Positions 33,707-46,451 of a stretch of DNA of 64,000 nucleotides are shown in pieces. The stretch's first letter is position 1, and each line of letters opens with the position of its first letter. This DNA comes from Emergomyces orientalis (lineage: Eukaryota; Ascomycota; Eurotiomycetes; Onygenales; Ajellomycetaceae). Position numbers and translations under genes: made by a program. The notes under the pieces were generated by a model that did no database searches, was not told the origin of the DNA, and saw nothing but the letters and a program-made list of their open reading frames with translations. Where the stretch lies: assembly GCA_002110485.1 (NCBI GenBank), contig MOWL01000048.1:1-64000 (forward strand), in the 5' to 3' direction.

Positions 33707-35350
33707 GAAATAGAAGATGAAAAGAAATGCGTCTCTTTGTGTGTTTGTTGTTGTTGTTGTTGCTGTTGTTGTGTGAGTGCATGAGTGGTGGTGTTTAGGG
33801 AAACGAGACGTTCTGTTTTCGTTTCGAAACTTCTTTTCACTTTCGATATTTTTGTCCTTCACTGGATGCCCTAATATGCCCCCCACCAACGACATCGAAG
33901 ACCTTTTTACCTATGGCACCAGTAGTGTGTGTATAACCAGTGTTCTTCATTCTTCCGCTTTTTGTGTCATGTTCATATCCACCCTCGGTTCCAATTCGCA
34001 TTCGCATTCGCATTCCTCTGTTTGCTTACCGAACGAACAGCCTGCGGAGATTCTCAGAACACGAAAGGGAGAGAAAAGAAAAGAGAGAGAGAGAGAGAGA
34101 GACCAAGGGATGTAAAAGACTACCTTACCAATTGACATTTGGGGAAAAAGGGAGAGACAGCTCCCATTTTATCCATCTTGCCTGCCTACCCCATAATTCG
34201 GCTTGGGTAAACCGCATCAATCCACAGACAACTTGTTTGGTTCGGTTGACCCTTTTATTTTATTCTTTTTTTAGAAAAAAAAAAAAGGAAAAGGAGGAGC
34301 TCAGGCGTCTGTTGTTGTTTGGGGCTGTTGGTGCTGGAACGGAGTTGGGTTGGGTTGATTTAAATATGCTTTTGCTTTGTTTTTTCTAACCCCCCCTCCT
34401 TTTTGCTCGTTTTCGTGCTCATGCTGGTATGTTCTCCGTGATGTGTTATTATTTCTCTCCCTTTCTTCTCCGGGCTTGTGTTTTAAGATGACACGTTTCT
34501 CGATGGGGTAACAACTAATGCATTTGTATGTGGAGATGAGACAGACAGAAGAGGTCGAATTTTCTTTTCTTTTCGTTTTTCCTTTTTTTTTTTTTTTGTG
34601 ATTTTGATCTTGATCTTTTTTTTCTTTTACAACTTTCCGCCCTTTCTTAGGTCATGTACTCTTAATCTCCATGTATGTACTTTAACCACACACAGACCAC
34701 AGACACGGGTGGTCTTATCTGAGACCTACTTTTTTCCCCGTGGAAGAATTATCTTGATAGCTAGCACTACTATATTGTAAGATGCTTTCGTGCGAGTGAA
34801 TATTTGAATCAATGAGCAGACTTGTGAATTGATAATATATGTGGAGTATGCGAAGTCACTTTTTTTTTGGAGAAAGCAATTGTTAATTCTGCTGCCTATT
34901 GATAAGAGTAAGAGATACTTTCTCTTCTGCTCATTGTGAGCCGTTAATTGTAGTTTTATCTTTCCAAGTTGATATTCCATTCCCTTGGCTCAGACTGGCT
35001 AAGCTTCCATCGTATTTCGTTGTCTGTGTTTGGTTGGCGGACCAATTGGGGCGGGAAAATTCCGCCTAATTAAACGCAATCCCTCTTGTTTTATTTCAAA
35101 TTAACCTTGGAAACCCACCGCGCTTAAAAAAAGCTTAGCTGCAACCTCGACTATACAAATGTTTTACACTCCGAGGCAGGCCAGAGTATATCAAAAAATA
35201 ATCAACCCCCACACATGCACCACACCATCCTATCCCCTTCAAGGATGAAGAAAATCGGAAGAACAAACCCCACCTAAGAGAAAATACATGTAACATCCTC
35301 CAAAAGATTCAAGTACCTACTGTACAGTAAATAACAGTTTTCCAAAACCA
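33707..35350. other. MEI2-like 3' region and RMP1 promoter
   Basis: Contains TTG-type repeats right after the stop (33746 to 33772), a (GA)n run at about 34083 to 34102 and long T runs (34582 to 34598). Some short open frames cross these repeats and look spurious. No other gene is seen. Confidence 0.4.
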
Positions 35351-36538
35351 ATGGCCCCGCAACAAAACCGACAAAAAGGGAAGGGCAGAAAAGCCCTCCC
35401 CAACTCCCCGGCTCTCAAATCCATCCACACAACCATCCACCTCATCTACCACCGTAACAAGAATCAGCACGGTGGCGCGAAATGGTGGAAATGGCTGACG
35501 ATGTTGAAGCGGTCGATTGGGGAGTTGGTGAGGGCTGTTCGGAGGTGGGAGCAGGAGCGGGAGTGGGATGGTGGTTATGATGAGGAGGATGGTGATGGTA
35601 GTCTTCGGGCAAAAGTGCTCGAGAGGATGCGGTATATGCACGTCTGGATTGTTCCGAGGTGTTATGTGTAAGTTCGATGTTATTTTGTTCCCTTTCAGTC
35701 TAACAGTCTGCTTGGTTCGTTGTCTGTTTCATCAGGCCTGTGTCTTTTTCTTTCTTTTTTAGTTTTTCGTAGTATTTTGTGGAGATGGATGGTGTTACTA
35801 TTTATGCAGGATTTCCTTCTTCAACAAATTTTTTTTTTTTTTTTTTTTTTTCCATATTTTTTATATTTTAATCTGGTCCTTTTAAATGTCTGTTTTGGTG
35901 TTTCCCAGCTATTCAGCGGCATTTACAAAGAATTTTTTAAAAACTTTATTTTGAGAGATAACTTACACCTAAATCCCGCACCTGGGACTGTTTCGAAACA
36001 AAATGCTAACCCCTACCGCAGCGCGTTCTCCACCGTCGTAGCAGACACACAGTTCTCCGCTCTGGGCGTCGTACTTCTCGCAGTCCTGGCACAGGCCGCA
36101 CAGGTCGTCGCCCACGCTGAGGAATTCTATCCTCTACCCGAAAAGGAACCCGATACCAGCACCGGCACCGGCAATGTACTGCTTGCTACTACTGCTGCAT
36201 CCATCAATCACGACGAGAACATTGATGTCGATGTTGGAGAGGTGGTGAAGAGATCGCTTTACGTCCGCAGCCCGGCGGCTGATACTACTTCTGTTGGAGC
36301 GAAAGAGACGAAGGAACCCGATGGACAGAAAGTGAAGGGTAAGGGGAAGAGCCCTCTCATTTTGGATACTACTAAAGAAGGACAGAAGGTGGGGATGGTG
36401 GAGACATCTAAGCGTGAGAGTTCATTGGCGCGGTTGGATGAGGAGGCAGCCCGGCAAAAGAAGAAGAAAGTAAAGATGAAGCGGAGGAAGAAGGAGAAGA
36501 AAGGGGATGCGATTGATGATATTTTTGGGGAGTTGTAG
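35351..36538 (+). CDS. RMP1: RNase MRP protein component Rmp1
   Basis: Two exons, 35351-35667 and 36022-36538, give 277 aa. Rmp1 is a subunit of RNase MRP, which cuts pre-rRNA (site A3) in the nucleolus, and is not shared with RNase P. The conserved core spans the intron: TIHLIYHRNKNQHGGAKWWK, MLKRSIGELV, YMHVWIVPRCYVAFSTVVAD, QFSALGVVLLAVLAQ. The C-terminal part is disordered and ends in a lysine-rich stretch followed by GDAIDDIFGEL, a usual ending in fungal Rmp1. The intron is 354 bp, long for this window, contains a T run of about 24 bases, and has the branch site GCTAACC just before the acceptor. Confidence 0.9.
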
Positions 36539-36724
36539 GGCGATTGTACTACTTTTTGCTTTGCTATGGATGGGCATCAACCAAATATGGCGTTTCTGGT
36601 TTATTTTTATTTATATATTGTTCTTAATCTGTATTATACTAGTAAGATATTTTGTATTGTCCAACAAAAACTATCTCATCTATCCCTCTACATACATGTA
36701 CTCTACATATACAGATAATATAGC

Positions 36725-39695
36725 CTAACAAATCGAAACCAATGCAACCTCTCCAAGGAGAACGTTGACAACCAGATGCTGTACTAAACTCCAAGACATG
36801 CTATACAGAAACTTGGGGGAGAAAACTGTCCATATGAAAAGATGAGTCCGCAGCACGGTACAGGCCACCATCACCGCCAGCAGGCTCGTCGTGACAAAGA
36901 AGGTCAACAATGCCAAATGGTTACGACGGCGAAGTCCGCCAACCGAAGTCCGCCCGTCGCTAATGAACAGCGAATTTGTCGAGAAAACCCACCAAATCGG
37001 ACCAGCCCAGTTGCCTATAAATGTCAAGGCGCCGACGAGAAGGACGTTGTAGTCGCTGATGCCATTGTAAGCATTTGAGAGGTCGACGGAGGCGATTGAG
37101 TTGGAACCGCCCATGGCGAAAAATGCAGCGTATTGTAGGATCAGTGATGTGATGGTTATTTCATTGCCGGATAGCTTCATGGACGAGAGTGCCCAATGCT
37201 GAAGGCGAAATATGAGGTATAGTGGGATGTTGGTTGATCTTGATTGGGTCACGAGAAAAAGGCTCACGATGTCGTGAAGGTCTGCTGAGAATCTCGCGCT
37301 GGTAAGATTGTTATTTAGCTTTGGCAGGTGGGGGTTGCGCTCGTTGTGGATTTTGAGGAGTGCTTTGAGAGCTCTTTTCCGCTGGATCTCGGTATATATG
37401 ACATAACTTAATGCTATAACAATGCCAGCGAACACCGCCCTGACTTGGGTAACAAGGGAAACGCCAGCGACGCTTTCTATCAGGCGGCTGAATATCAAGG
37501 TATCCTGAAGGAGTTCTGGGGAGTCGGCTGAAGTGAAGGTAAGCTTAAACAAGAATGCAAAGCTAGTTAAGATAGGGAAGAAGAGCCGAGAAAATGAGGC
37601 GGCTCCGGCCGAAGTTGTGCGTCGCACCATTCTTTGGCAGATATTGGTGTATGTTAGGAGAATCAATACCCAAAGGATATTTGTGTGGTTCGCGAAAAAG
37701 GTCCTCGCTATATCCGGTTCAGCTGTAAATTTTTGACCCGTTTGATTCCAGCGTCGCATAATTCTAGATGAAACTGCGAAGATCAAAGAACCCCAAATGT
37801 GCACCGACTTTGATGGCGTCCGACCACCACCATCGCTGTTATCTCCCCAACTTTGAACGCGAGGCCTTACATAGAGATAGAATGTCCAGCCGCTGAGAAT
37901 CCAGTACCAGAATTGTTGCTCTTCTTCCACATAGCTGCTTCCGAACATCATGATGCCGTAGGCTATGCCAAAAAAGAGGCCAAAAATTTCAGCCCCCGTC
38001 ACGACATGAAGAGACGCAATACCGGACAGTACAACTACCAGGGTAGCAAGAAAGATTCCAATGTAGAGCCTCTCCATATTGTAATTACTTGCAGTACCGC
38101 TCATCACATATTGGGCAGATCGGGAAAATGCAAGAAGAGCATTCTCTGCTTCCTTGAGATGATCGTTATGATCTTGAGCTGCACTAGCCAATCGCCATGC
38201 ATGTTGCCACTCGCATTCAAGTGAACCAAGTTCTGTGTTTGGTGCAGGTATGCATGCATCAGGCTTGGAAGCATCGTTGAATTCATAGGCCGGGAATGTC
38301 GTCCTCACGACATTACGAATTTGCCTAGCGTTCTCCAAAAGAATACTAAGTCTTTGAAAACCTGGATCGAGTTCAGTACGCATTCATTCTATGGTTACCA
38401 CAAAATCTTCTGGCTTACCATTTTCCCACATAGGTAGAAATTGTGGTATAAAAACACCGAGGCTGTTGAGGGGGATAGGAAATCCGAGCAATCCCGCTAG
38501 AGTAGGAGTGATGTCGGACTGTTCCACCGACTGATAGTACTTGAAGTCCCCTGAAGGCGGTTCGAGGGAGGCTCCTTGATTCTGTATTTGTCGAATTTTT
38601 GGTGATATGAACACGAGAGCTGGCGAAGTCTCCCCTGGAGAAGCGCCGCCATGGTTTCCAGCATCATTCATACCATGGTCACCGCATAATACTAGGAGAG
38701 TGGATGAAAGATGCTCCTGGCTCTCGATAGCGTTATATATTTCCCTAACAACTAAGTCCATTTCCTTCTGTTTGGGGATCATATAGGCGCTGGATGTTTA
38801 TTAGAGGTTGATATACAAAAGGCGAAATAGATCAGGGTCTTTACCTGTTCGGACCTGATTTATGGCCAATGTGGTCCAAACCAAGGTAATGCATAATCAT
38901 TGCAGACCAGTCGTCCATCAGAAGTTCCTCGGGTACATGGCGGGTGACATTAGTATCCACTTCAACAAAATCCTAACCCAGATCTCAGTTTTAACCTTAA
39001 ACACGACACATTCGCAAAAATCACTGGATTACACTGACCGACACAAAAAAGCTTGTTGTACCATCATGCCTATCAAAAAACCCAGGAAACAGTTTCAGCC
39101 ATGTATCATCACCATACATGACTAGACGTCCGTTTGGTCGAGCTCTTAGCTGAGCCAGCCACGTATCCTGATAGACGAGAGTTGAAGACGTATCAGATTC
39201 TGCAAGATTGAGAATCACATCTAGAAACGACGGCACCGAGCCTGTTGTGATAGCCTTCACCCGCGGCATTGTGACCGTTGGCGCGCCTGCATGGGCAGTA
39301 AAGGGCAGTGCAGCTCCAGACTGGATTAACCTATGGGATAGTCAGGGCAACGTGTACATATATGTTTCATTTGATGATATTATGTCACTGACCCTTGAGT
39401 AAACGTAAATCCTGACCGCTTTGAATATACGAAATCACTGTGTGTGTGATTTGGCAATGAGAAAGTCTGTCTACCAAGCAGAAAGAGTGGAGAGCTCAAT
39501 TTACCTCCTCAATGCATCAACCACCATGAATATGACTCTGTCGAATGGCGCTGATGATCGATTATCATTATTTTCTTCACTAAATGTCGCGAGGCCCGGA
39601 ATAAAAGGCTTATAAGGGAAGAAACCGCTGGCGAACAGCAGAATAGCCACAGGGAACAGCAAGTTGGCAAGGTATAGGGGCCATTTTGGCGCCAT
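36725..39695 (-). CDS. LAS21: GPI ethanolamine phosphate transferase 2
   Basis: Six exons, 39695..39505, 39437..39393, 39330..39039, 38972..38845, 38789..38419 and 38361..36725, close to 887 aa. Las21/Gpi7 adds phosphoethanolamine to the second mannose of the GPI anchor in the ER membrane. An N-terminal membrane helix (LYLANLLFPVAILLFASGFF) is followed by a lumenal alkaline-phosphatase-like domain with metal-site motifs IFMVVDALRSDFVYS, MHYLGLDHIGHKSGP and LLVLCGDHGMNDAGNHGG. The last exon holds about ten membrane helices. An apparent in-frame TGA at 38384 to 38386 is inside the last intron (donor GTAAGC at 38418, acceptor at 38362), so the gene is intact. ATG 39695 (MAPKWPLY) is the first true ATG. 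Confidence 0.94.
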
Positions 39696-40369
39696 GATGT
39701 CCAAGAAACGAAGGAATGGTTTACTCCAAGAATAAAATTTAAAGAATGACTGATGAAAAGTTCGCCTTCAAGCACCTCTGGCTCTCCATTGCCCGGCCTG
39801 CTTGCTGTTTTCTAGTTCCCGGTGCCTGATATGTAGAGTGTGAGAAGAAAGGCGTGGATGTTGGTTGGGACGGGCTGCCGCCGAGAAGCAACGCCAGCCA
39901 AGACCATGATTGTTAGGCTTGAGAAGTAATACGCAATATCGTCAGAAATTAAGAATATTAAATGTAGCCAATATATACAAATCGAATCTCTACACGTCTG
40001 TCTTTTATAAGATGGTCCTTCCTTTTTTCTTTTTTTTCTTTCTCTCTTTTTCTTTCGTCTTTTCTTCTTTCTTTTTTTCTTTGAATTTGCTAGTTAGAAG
40101 TTTTAACTCACTCGTATCGCTCTCTTTAAGCCAGGTTCGAAAATCAACTTCCACTGCCCCAACACGATCTAACGGTTCTAATATAATTTGATGGTAATGT
40201 AACATCTAAAACACCAGCCGGGTAATTCACAAACGCCAAAGAACATGTCATATTCAACAGATCACTCCTAGCGCGCCAAATCCAAACCAAGACCATGACT
40301 TTTAGATAGAGAATCGGGTATCATGAGAGGGAACATAACAAACTCGGCGGTCAACTGAACCAATTTCCC
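39696..40369. other. LAS21 promoter and DUF2423 gene 3' UTR
   Basis: Contains a strongly pyrimidine-rich run (CTTTTTTCTTT type) at about 40018 to 40082. No coding sequence is recognised. Confidence 0.4.
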
Positions 40370-40905
40370 TCACTTCCTTTTGTTGACTCTCTTGGCTTTC
40401 TGAGGGTGCGCAGCAAATGTGATCGAGGGCCGGGTCTTCCGTCGAACCCTCTTTTGGATTCGTCCCGTATTTTCAGCGGGTGGCTTCGTTGCGCCAGGCT
40501 GTTCATCAATGTCCATTTCTGTGAAATTGAACGTCAGCATCCGTGCTAGAAAATAAATGGGAGGGCTTGGGGGAGGGGCGATTGCAATGTGGTTTGTTGT
40601 AGGTAATATAGATATCGAACGCACCTTTTCCAGCTTCAATTTCTCCCGTTTTGCTCACATCGAGTTTATCTAGAACGTATATGTTAGCGTATTGGAGAAA
40701 GGAAGCTTTAAGTATACGATGAAAGCTAGACAGGCTCGCGCTCCATACCTGCATCATCCATATTCACTTCTTTTGGTTTGGCCACCAACTCTTGAAGTTT
40801 TGCTGAGAGCCTTTCAGTCCTCCTATCAACAACTGGGCCAAACACTTCGGCACGCAGCTTAGCCTTATTGCGCTTTATAACGCTGGAGCGGAGACCTTTA
40901 GCCAT
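40370..40905 (-). CDS. DUF2423 protein (Ybl028c family, nucleolar)
   Basis: Three exons, 40905..40749, 40669..40625 and 40518..40370, give 116 aa. The N-terminal DUF2423 box is clear: MAKGLRSSVIKRNKAKLRAE, then VFGPVVDRRTERLSAKLQEL. The middle is acidic. The C-terminus is a basic tail (RIQKRVRRKTRPSITFAAHP, ending AKRVNKRK) typical of nucleolar proteins. The budding-yeast relative is linked to ribosome biogenesis; the exact role is unknown. The ATG at 40905 is preferred over upstream in-frame codons because the family starts with MAK. Confidence 0.88.
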
Positions 40906-41074
40906 TTCGGAGGTTCTTTCTATCAAGTTGAAGTCAAGGTGCGAGGTGAACTGGTAGATACACTGATGGCGTAAACAAGTCGGAGGTGGTGACTGAGGAT
41001 CAAGAGGACCTCGTTGAATTTTTGTTTCAATAGGAGCAAACTGCAGTTATTGAAGAAATTAGAAGCTGGACTCG

Positions 41075-41106
<32 letters not shown>

Positions 41107-41442
41107 GTCTTCTTGACCTTGGTGGAAGAAAAAGGAACGAAAATTCTCCAAGCGCGGCGGGCGGCCCTGGCATGTGCTTATGTCAGCAGCCCGCAGAGTG
41201 AGGTCACTGCAGCTTTCGGAGCTTTTTTTCGTCCCAGCCGGCGACGACGACGACAAACACGAAGAGATTTTGGGATGCGGCGGCCAGATTCACAGATTCA
41301 CTCCCTACACACTCTCTTTTGCTGCCCTCCAGTTATAAATCTACTTGCAAATGTATTCTCTCCCTATCACGCTTAAAAAGCTCGCCACCTTATACTTCGC
41401 TTCCTCTTCGTCATAGTCGCTGGGAGTCGACGATTCTGGAAA
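40906..41442. promoter_or_regulatory. Divergent region DUF2423/SIZ
   Basis: Holds both promoters. A CTT-type microsatellite (about 41077 to 41115) and a GACGAC run (41243 to 41252) are the only structured pieces I see. Confidence 0.4.
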
Positions 41443-43440
41443 ATGGCGTCGACTGGGCAGGATACGGCAGATTTGCAACGAGTCATTGCTTTGGTGAAAT
41501 CGCTACTCAACGCCCAACTAAAGGACATACTTCGAAGTGAGAACCTAGCGGTTTCGGGCGTTAAGGCGGTTCTACAAGACCGAATAATCGATCGTTAGTC
41601 TCTATCCATCCCCCTTGCCTTTTTCCAAAGGAATTGAGCAGTGCTGACATTGGATGGCCCAACAGGACTTGAACGACTCTTCCGAGCGGGACAAATCGAC
41701 AGATATAATCAGCTAAAACGATTCATCTACGTCACAGCTCAACTTCAAGTGCCATCCACTCCAACACATTCTTCCCCTGCCTCCCAACAACCTCAATCTG
41801 CACCATCGACATATGCGCAGCAACCAGTGTCCTCTTTTTCCCTTCCAATGACTCCGAGTCATTCATTTTCGACCGGTATGTCTGTCATTGTTTATTTATA
41901 TCTGCCCTAAAGCTGACTCCGTTTCTAGGTCGGCTTAGTTTTAAACAGAGCCCTTTCTATTCTATCTTAGAGCCCTTGACCCCTGTGGTAGAATGCAAAG
42001 GTGAGCTCCTGATGCCTCCAGAATGCTGCGCAAGCCGGCAAATGACTAAATTCTCTGCAGTCAGGGAAAACACGCGTGACAGCGTGAATCTGAAAGTTGC
42101 CCTCACAGCGACTAATGCATTCCGGTTGCAAAATGACCCATCCCTGCGAGTCATGGTTTATTGTGCGGCGGATAGCGGCCTAACTCAGTATACCAAATGT
42201 GACATCACGTTCCCTCACCAAGTCGAACTCAAAGTAAACCTAGACGACGTTAAGGCAAACTTGCGAGGGTTGAAGAACAAGCCTGGTTCAACGCGACCTG
42301 CAGACATTACTAGTTTCATCCGGAAGAAGAGTGGCTATGTTAACCACGTTGTTATGACATATGCACTTACGCAGAAGGTAGGCCAGAACCAATCTACTAT
42401 CTCGGTCTGGCTTACCCGAGCATACTAAGGGTTACCTTGGCTCATTGTACTGACTAGATATGTATAGAAACACTTCGTGGTTATAAACCTCGTTCAAAAA
42501 CACTCGGTGGAGGAGTTGGTAAACCAACTACAAACTCGCAAAACAATATCCGCTGAGCAAGTCATACGTGAAAGTAAGAAGTTCTCGAATCATGAGCATC
42601 TATATAAATGCTCAATGATGTCTAACGAAAACTATTAGTGAAAAACAAAGCCGAAGATGCCGACATCGTTGCGACATCTGCTGTAATGTCATTAAAATGT
42701 CCATTATCAACTCTTCGAATAACGGTCCCTTGCAGGTCGATGATTTGTTTACATAACCAGTGTTTCGATGCGACATCGTTTCTACAATTGCAAGAGCAGG
42801 CTCCAACGTGGACTTGCCCAGTATGCAACAAAGCGACAAACTTCGAAGCACTACAAATCGACCAGTAAGCCTTTGGAAAATTCTCAAACATTACCCATTC
42901 ACTTCTTTAACTAACATGGCTAGGTACGTCGATAATATATTAACATCGACACCCTCGAGTCTTGATCAAGTTATAGTCGAGCCAGACGGGAAGTGGCATA
43001 TAACAAAAGATGATGACAATCCAATACCAGGGGGAAACCCATCGCCTCCCACCGATGACGGGGATGATGATTTGGTAGAGATCCAAGATTCACGAGTGGT
43101 CACCCTAAAACAAGAGCCATCTACCACACCAATGGGCCTCCATAGCACCCCGCTAGCCCAGTCACGGGAAATTTCGTCTATTCAATCTGCCTCGCGACCA
43201 ACGCCAAGTAATAAACGTCCAGCTAGCCAGGTCATTGACTTGACCATAAGCGATGATGAAGATGAAGAACCTCCCCGTCCCGCAAAGCGCCCACACATAC
43301 AACCCAATCCTAGTCAATATTCAAGAAATCGATATTCAGATTTTGCCTCACGAGCCAGCGTGAGTAATGCGAGTTTTGGCATTTCCAGTCAGAGTGGATC
43401 CAACTCTCCAGCCCCGAATTCGTTTTATTACGACGCTTGA
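41443..43440 (+). CDS. sizA: SUMO E3 ligase, Siz/PIAS family
   Basis: Six exons, 41443-41593, 41666-41875, 41929-42377, 42468-42573, 42639-42864 and 42924-43440, give 552 aa. Siz proteins pass SUMO from Ubc9 to substrates such as PCNA and septins. Domains in order: an N-terminal SAP helix pair (LLNAQLKDILRSENLAVSGV), a PINIT domain (from SFKQSPFYSILEPLTPVVE to KHFVVINLVQKHSVEELV), and an SP-RING (MSLKCPLSTLRITVPCRSMI, CLHNQCFDATSFLQLQEQ, PTWTCPVCNKA) with all zinc ligands. A disordered tail follows with a SUMO-interacting motif next to acids (VIDLTISDDEDEE) and a basic stretch (RPAKRP). The budding-yeast proteins Siz1 and Siz2 are longer at the tail. The symbol is by family analogy. Confidence 0.93.
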
Positions 43441-44475
43441 AGAATCCTTTTTCACCAGGTCGTCTGGTATTAAAACGAGCTCAATTGTTTTGTAACGGGT
43501 GTTCACCTGGTTTTTTCTCTACTTTTGCTGCCTAGCGAGGATTTCTGTTTCATTTGCATCTTATTGTGTTCTCTGTTATTTATATGCAAGATTCGGCGCA
43601 AGTAATCGTTTTTCTACGGGAGGGTTTTCAACATCTTCTTTACTATCCAACACACAAGCGCACAACATGTGAATTTGCATGAATTCCATATAGGGAACCT
43701 TACAGGGCTGAGAAGCAAGGCGTTCGGGAGTTCCATTTTCAATTGCTACATTATTTTCTTCTTTCTTATCTTACTAACTGCCTAGATAGTTAGAAATGGT
43801 TGAGACGTGGATGATTGTTCAAACCTCATTACATTTATCGTAGTTTCTGCTCGATATATCCTTTTTGTTCTTCGCAGTAAATTGCCTTCTCTCGTGGTTT
43901 GCTCATTTTTCAAGGCGAGGTACTTGGAGATAAACTCCATAAAACCAAACCGAGTCGAGAGCTGCAGAGTCTACGTTTCGCATACTTTGATCAACCTGAG
44001 GGGAGTACTTCACCGATTGATTGAATCGCTACAATAATATAAAGTTGTTAATCTTTCATTGTTTTTTTCAGAGATAAGGATAATCTGAAGACCTCGGGAA
44101 ACGCAACTAATTTCCGGATTAGGTAATTAACTACCTCCTCCGTCTATCCTCCGCAAACCCTACCTTTCTCTCCGCAATCCTACAACGACACTCCTCCCCA
44201 CGCTTTTATTACTCCTTGAAGCCGCGCAGACATCACAGAAATACACTCCTAGATATTTCTCAAATATCTTACAGTTCAAATACCGACCTATTTTCACAAG
44301 AGAGGCCCACCAATCACCAATCACCACCCACTTCCTCTTCCTTCTCCCTTTCGCGGCGAATCAACTCCCGCTCTGAGCAGCTTACTATACCCCCTCCCCC
44401 GTCTTCCGTCCTCCCCAATTCCCCCGTAATCCTCTCCACGAACAAAAAAATTAACCTTCCCCCTCCCTCAGTCAG
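43441..44475. other. Intergenic, SIZ 3' region and TRS33 promoter
   Basis: The last 300 bases before TRS33 are C/T-rich. No coding sequence is supported. Confidence 0.4.
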
Positions 44476-45677
44476 ATGTCCTTCGACACTCCCCTCCCAC
44501 CTTTCAACGCGTCGGACCCGCACGCCCGGTTCCTCAGCGCCTCATGTCTAGATCTCCTCCTCATAGAGCTGGTGCCAATGGCCGAACGACTAGCGGAAGA
44601 GCTATCCGGCGTGGATGGAAAATTGGACGAAGAAGAGCATCGTGAAGCTACATTTTATAGATTGGAGACGTTGGGATTTCGGGTTGGGCAGGGCTTAGCT
44701 GAGAGGTGAGAATGATATATATAACATATCTATATACCTATATGGATGGCTCTTCCGCCACGTCTCTGGATTATGTTTGGAATTGGGGAATTGGTGATGA
44801 GAGACGGATGTATGACACCATTTATATCAACATCTAATCTATCCAATTGTTTTCTTATTATATCCGTACTGGTGATATCTATTTCGCGCATTTTCGTTTG
44901 GCACTTTGGGCGCAACACGGTTCCACATCCTAGTGTGCCATCAGACTATATATCTGCTATCTTGGAGCAACATTTGAGCTAACTGATGTGCCATATGGTT
45001 GGGATGAGACAGGTTTTCCCGAGATAGACCCCGGTTCACAGATAACCTCGACGTGATAAAATTCCTTTGCAAAGATTTCTGGACGATTTTATTCCGGAAA
45101 CAGATTGATAATCTTAAAACGAACCATAGGGTACGAAAGCAACATCAGGGAGGGTTTGATTCCGCTGATACATTCTTCCCTCCCCTGCGCTGTTCTATCC
45201 AAAGCGCATCGAATGACTCGGGACATATTACTTATTCTCCCAATATTTTTTTTTATTACAGGGTGTATACGTCCTAACCGACAACGCCTTCCGCCCCTTT
45301 ACACGAATGAGCATGTCAAATCGGAACGAAGCCATTGCAAAAGCACAATCAGTAAGTTTCCCAAAAAAGAAAAAGGCAAAAAGAGTGATAAAAATTGAAA
45401 TAGCCTATTCTCCTTCTCTCCCATTTTACTCCCGCGATGTCTCTCATTTCCAACTAACTCCCAATCCCCTTCCACTCGAGTTTAGTACCTTTGGTTCCCC
45501 TGCGGCATAATCCGCGGCGGCCTCGCGAGCATGGGCATAAACGCCACCGTGCAAGCTGAGTCGTCAGACCTTCCCGGCGCAACGTTTCAGATCAAGACGA
45601 TAACGATAGCGCAACCGCCATCACAGCAGCAGCAGCAATTACAGCAACTACAGCAACTACAGCAGCCCAAGTCATGA
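44476..45677 (+). CDS. TRS33: TRAPP complex subunit Trs33 (TRAPPC6)
   Basis: Four exons, 44476-44705, 45013-45130, 45262-45351 and 45486-45677, give 209 aa. Trs33 is a Bet3-family subunit of the TRAPP complexes, Rab exchange factors acting between ER and Golgi. Family motifs: FLSASCLDLLLIELVPMAER, TFYRLETLGFRVGQGLAER, LDVIKFLCKDFWTILFRKQI, then GVYVLTDNAFRPFTRMS and YLWFPCGIIRGGLASMGI. The protein ends in a Gln-rich tail (QQQQQLQQLQQLQQ) absent from animal TRAPPC6. The first intron is long (307 bp). Confidence 0.93.
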
Positions 45678-46451
45678 ACAGAGAGATACCCCCCAACCCA
45701 ATATCCAAACGTGCTGTTTGCACGGGTTATTGCTTATTGTTTTATTGCTTTCTTTTTGGGAGTTAATAAGAGATATATTTACGAAACCAGTTTTTAATGA
45801 AATGAAATTTATTATCGATACCTTAAATAACGTTCTGTTTTCTCTCTCACTCACACTCTCTCCATTTTACTTTCTTTCGTTCCTTCTCCTTGAATAAATA
45901 ATGGTATTCAATAGGGGGAACATGAGTGTAAGAAAAGAATATGAAATATGAAATATGTTCGTATAAAACACATATCATTCTATTTTGCATTGTATTTTTA
46001 TTTTCATCTTTATCTCTTTGTGGGGCAAAAATCAACCCCCTCTTTACCGCTCAAAAGGGGTTCTCGCTAGTGTTTTTTGTGCGTTCCATATGCGTCGTCC
46101 CATCATGCCCTATGTTGGTATTTGTGTCTTTGTGGATAAGTATGTGATGGTCCTAAAGCCTATTCCGCCGGGAAACGAGGGAGGGGGAGAAAGAAAACCA
46201 TCAATTAGCCAATATGTCTCTTCCTTGCAATTTGCGTTTTGTGTTTTTCCTCCCCTTTTGTTCTCCGGTATGGGCCATTTCGAGGGTAAAAGGAAGCAAG
46301 AATGGTTCACTTTAGGGGGGAAAAAAACGCTCATGGATGTCTCGTGTTGAAAAAGTTGAAAGAAATGTATATTTCAGGCTTTAATGATGATGCTGGTGAT
46401 CGCGCATAGGGGAAAAGGGAAAAAAAGGCGGATAGGGTTTGGGTTGGGAGT
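45678..46451. other. Convergent 3' regions, TRS33 and MDH
   Basis: AT-rich after TRS33. Short open frames on both strands have no recognisable product. Confidence 0.4.

Noticed and set aside
33570..33895. Minus-strand frames rich in Gln, Asn and Thr over the Mei2-like 3' end
   Set aside because: They come from TTG/GTT repeats read backwards and overlap a well-supported exon.
36725..38383. Separate 552-codon membrane protein gene downstream of the LAS21 catalytic part
   Set aside because: A 57-base intron with GTAAGC donor and CAG acceptor joins it in frame to the phosphatase-like part, giving one normal Las21.
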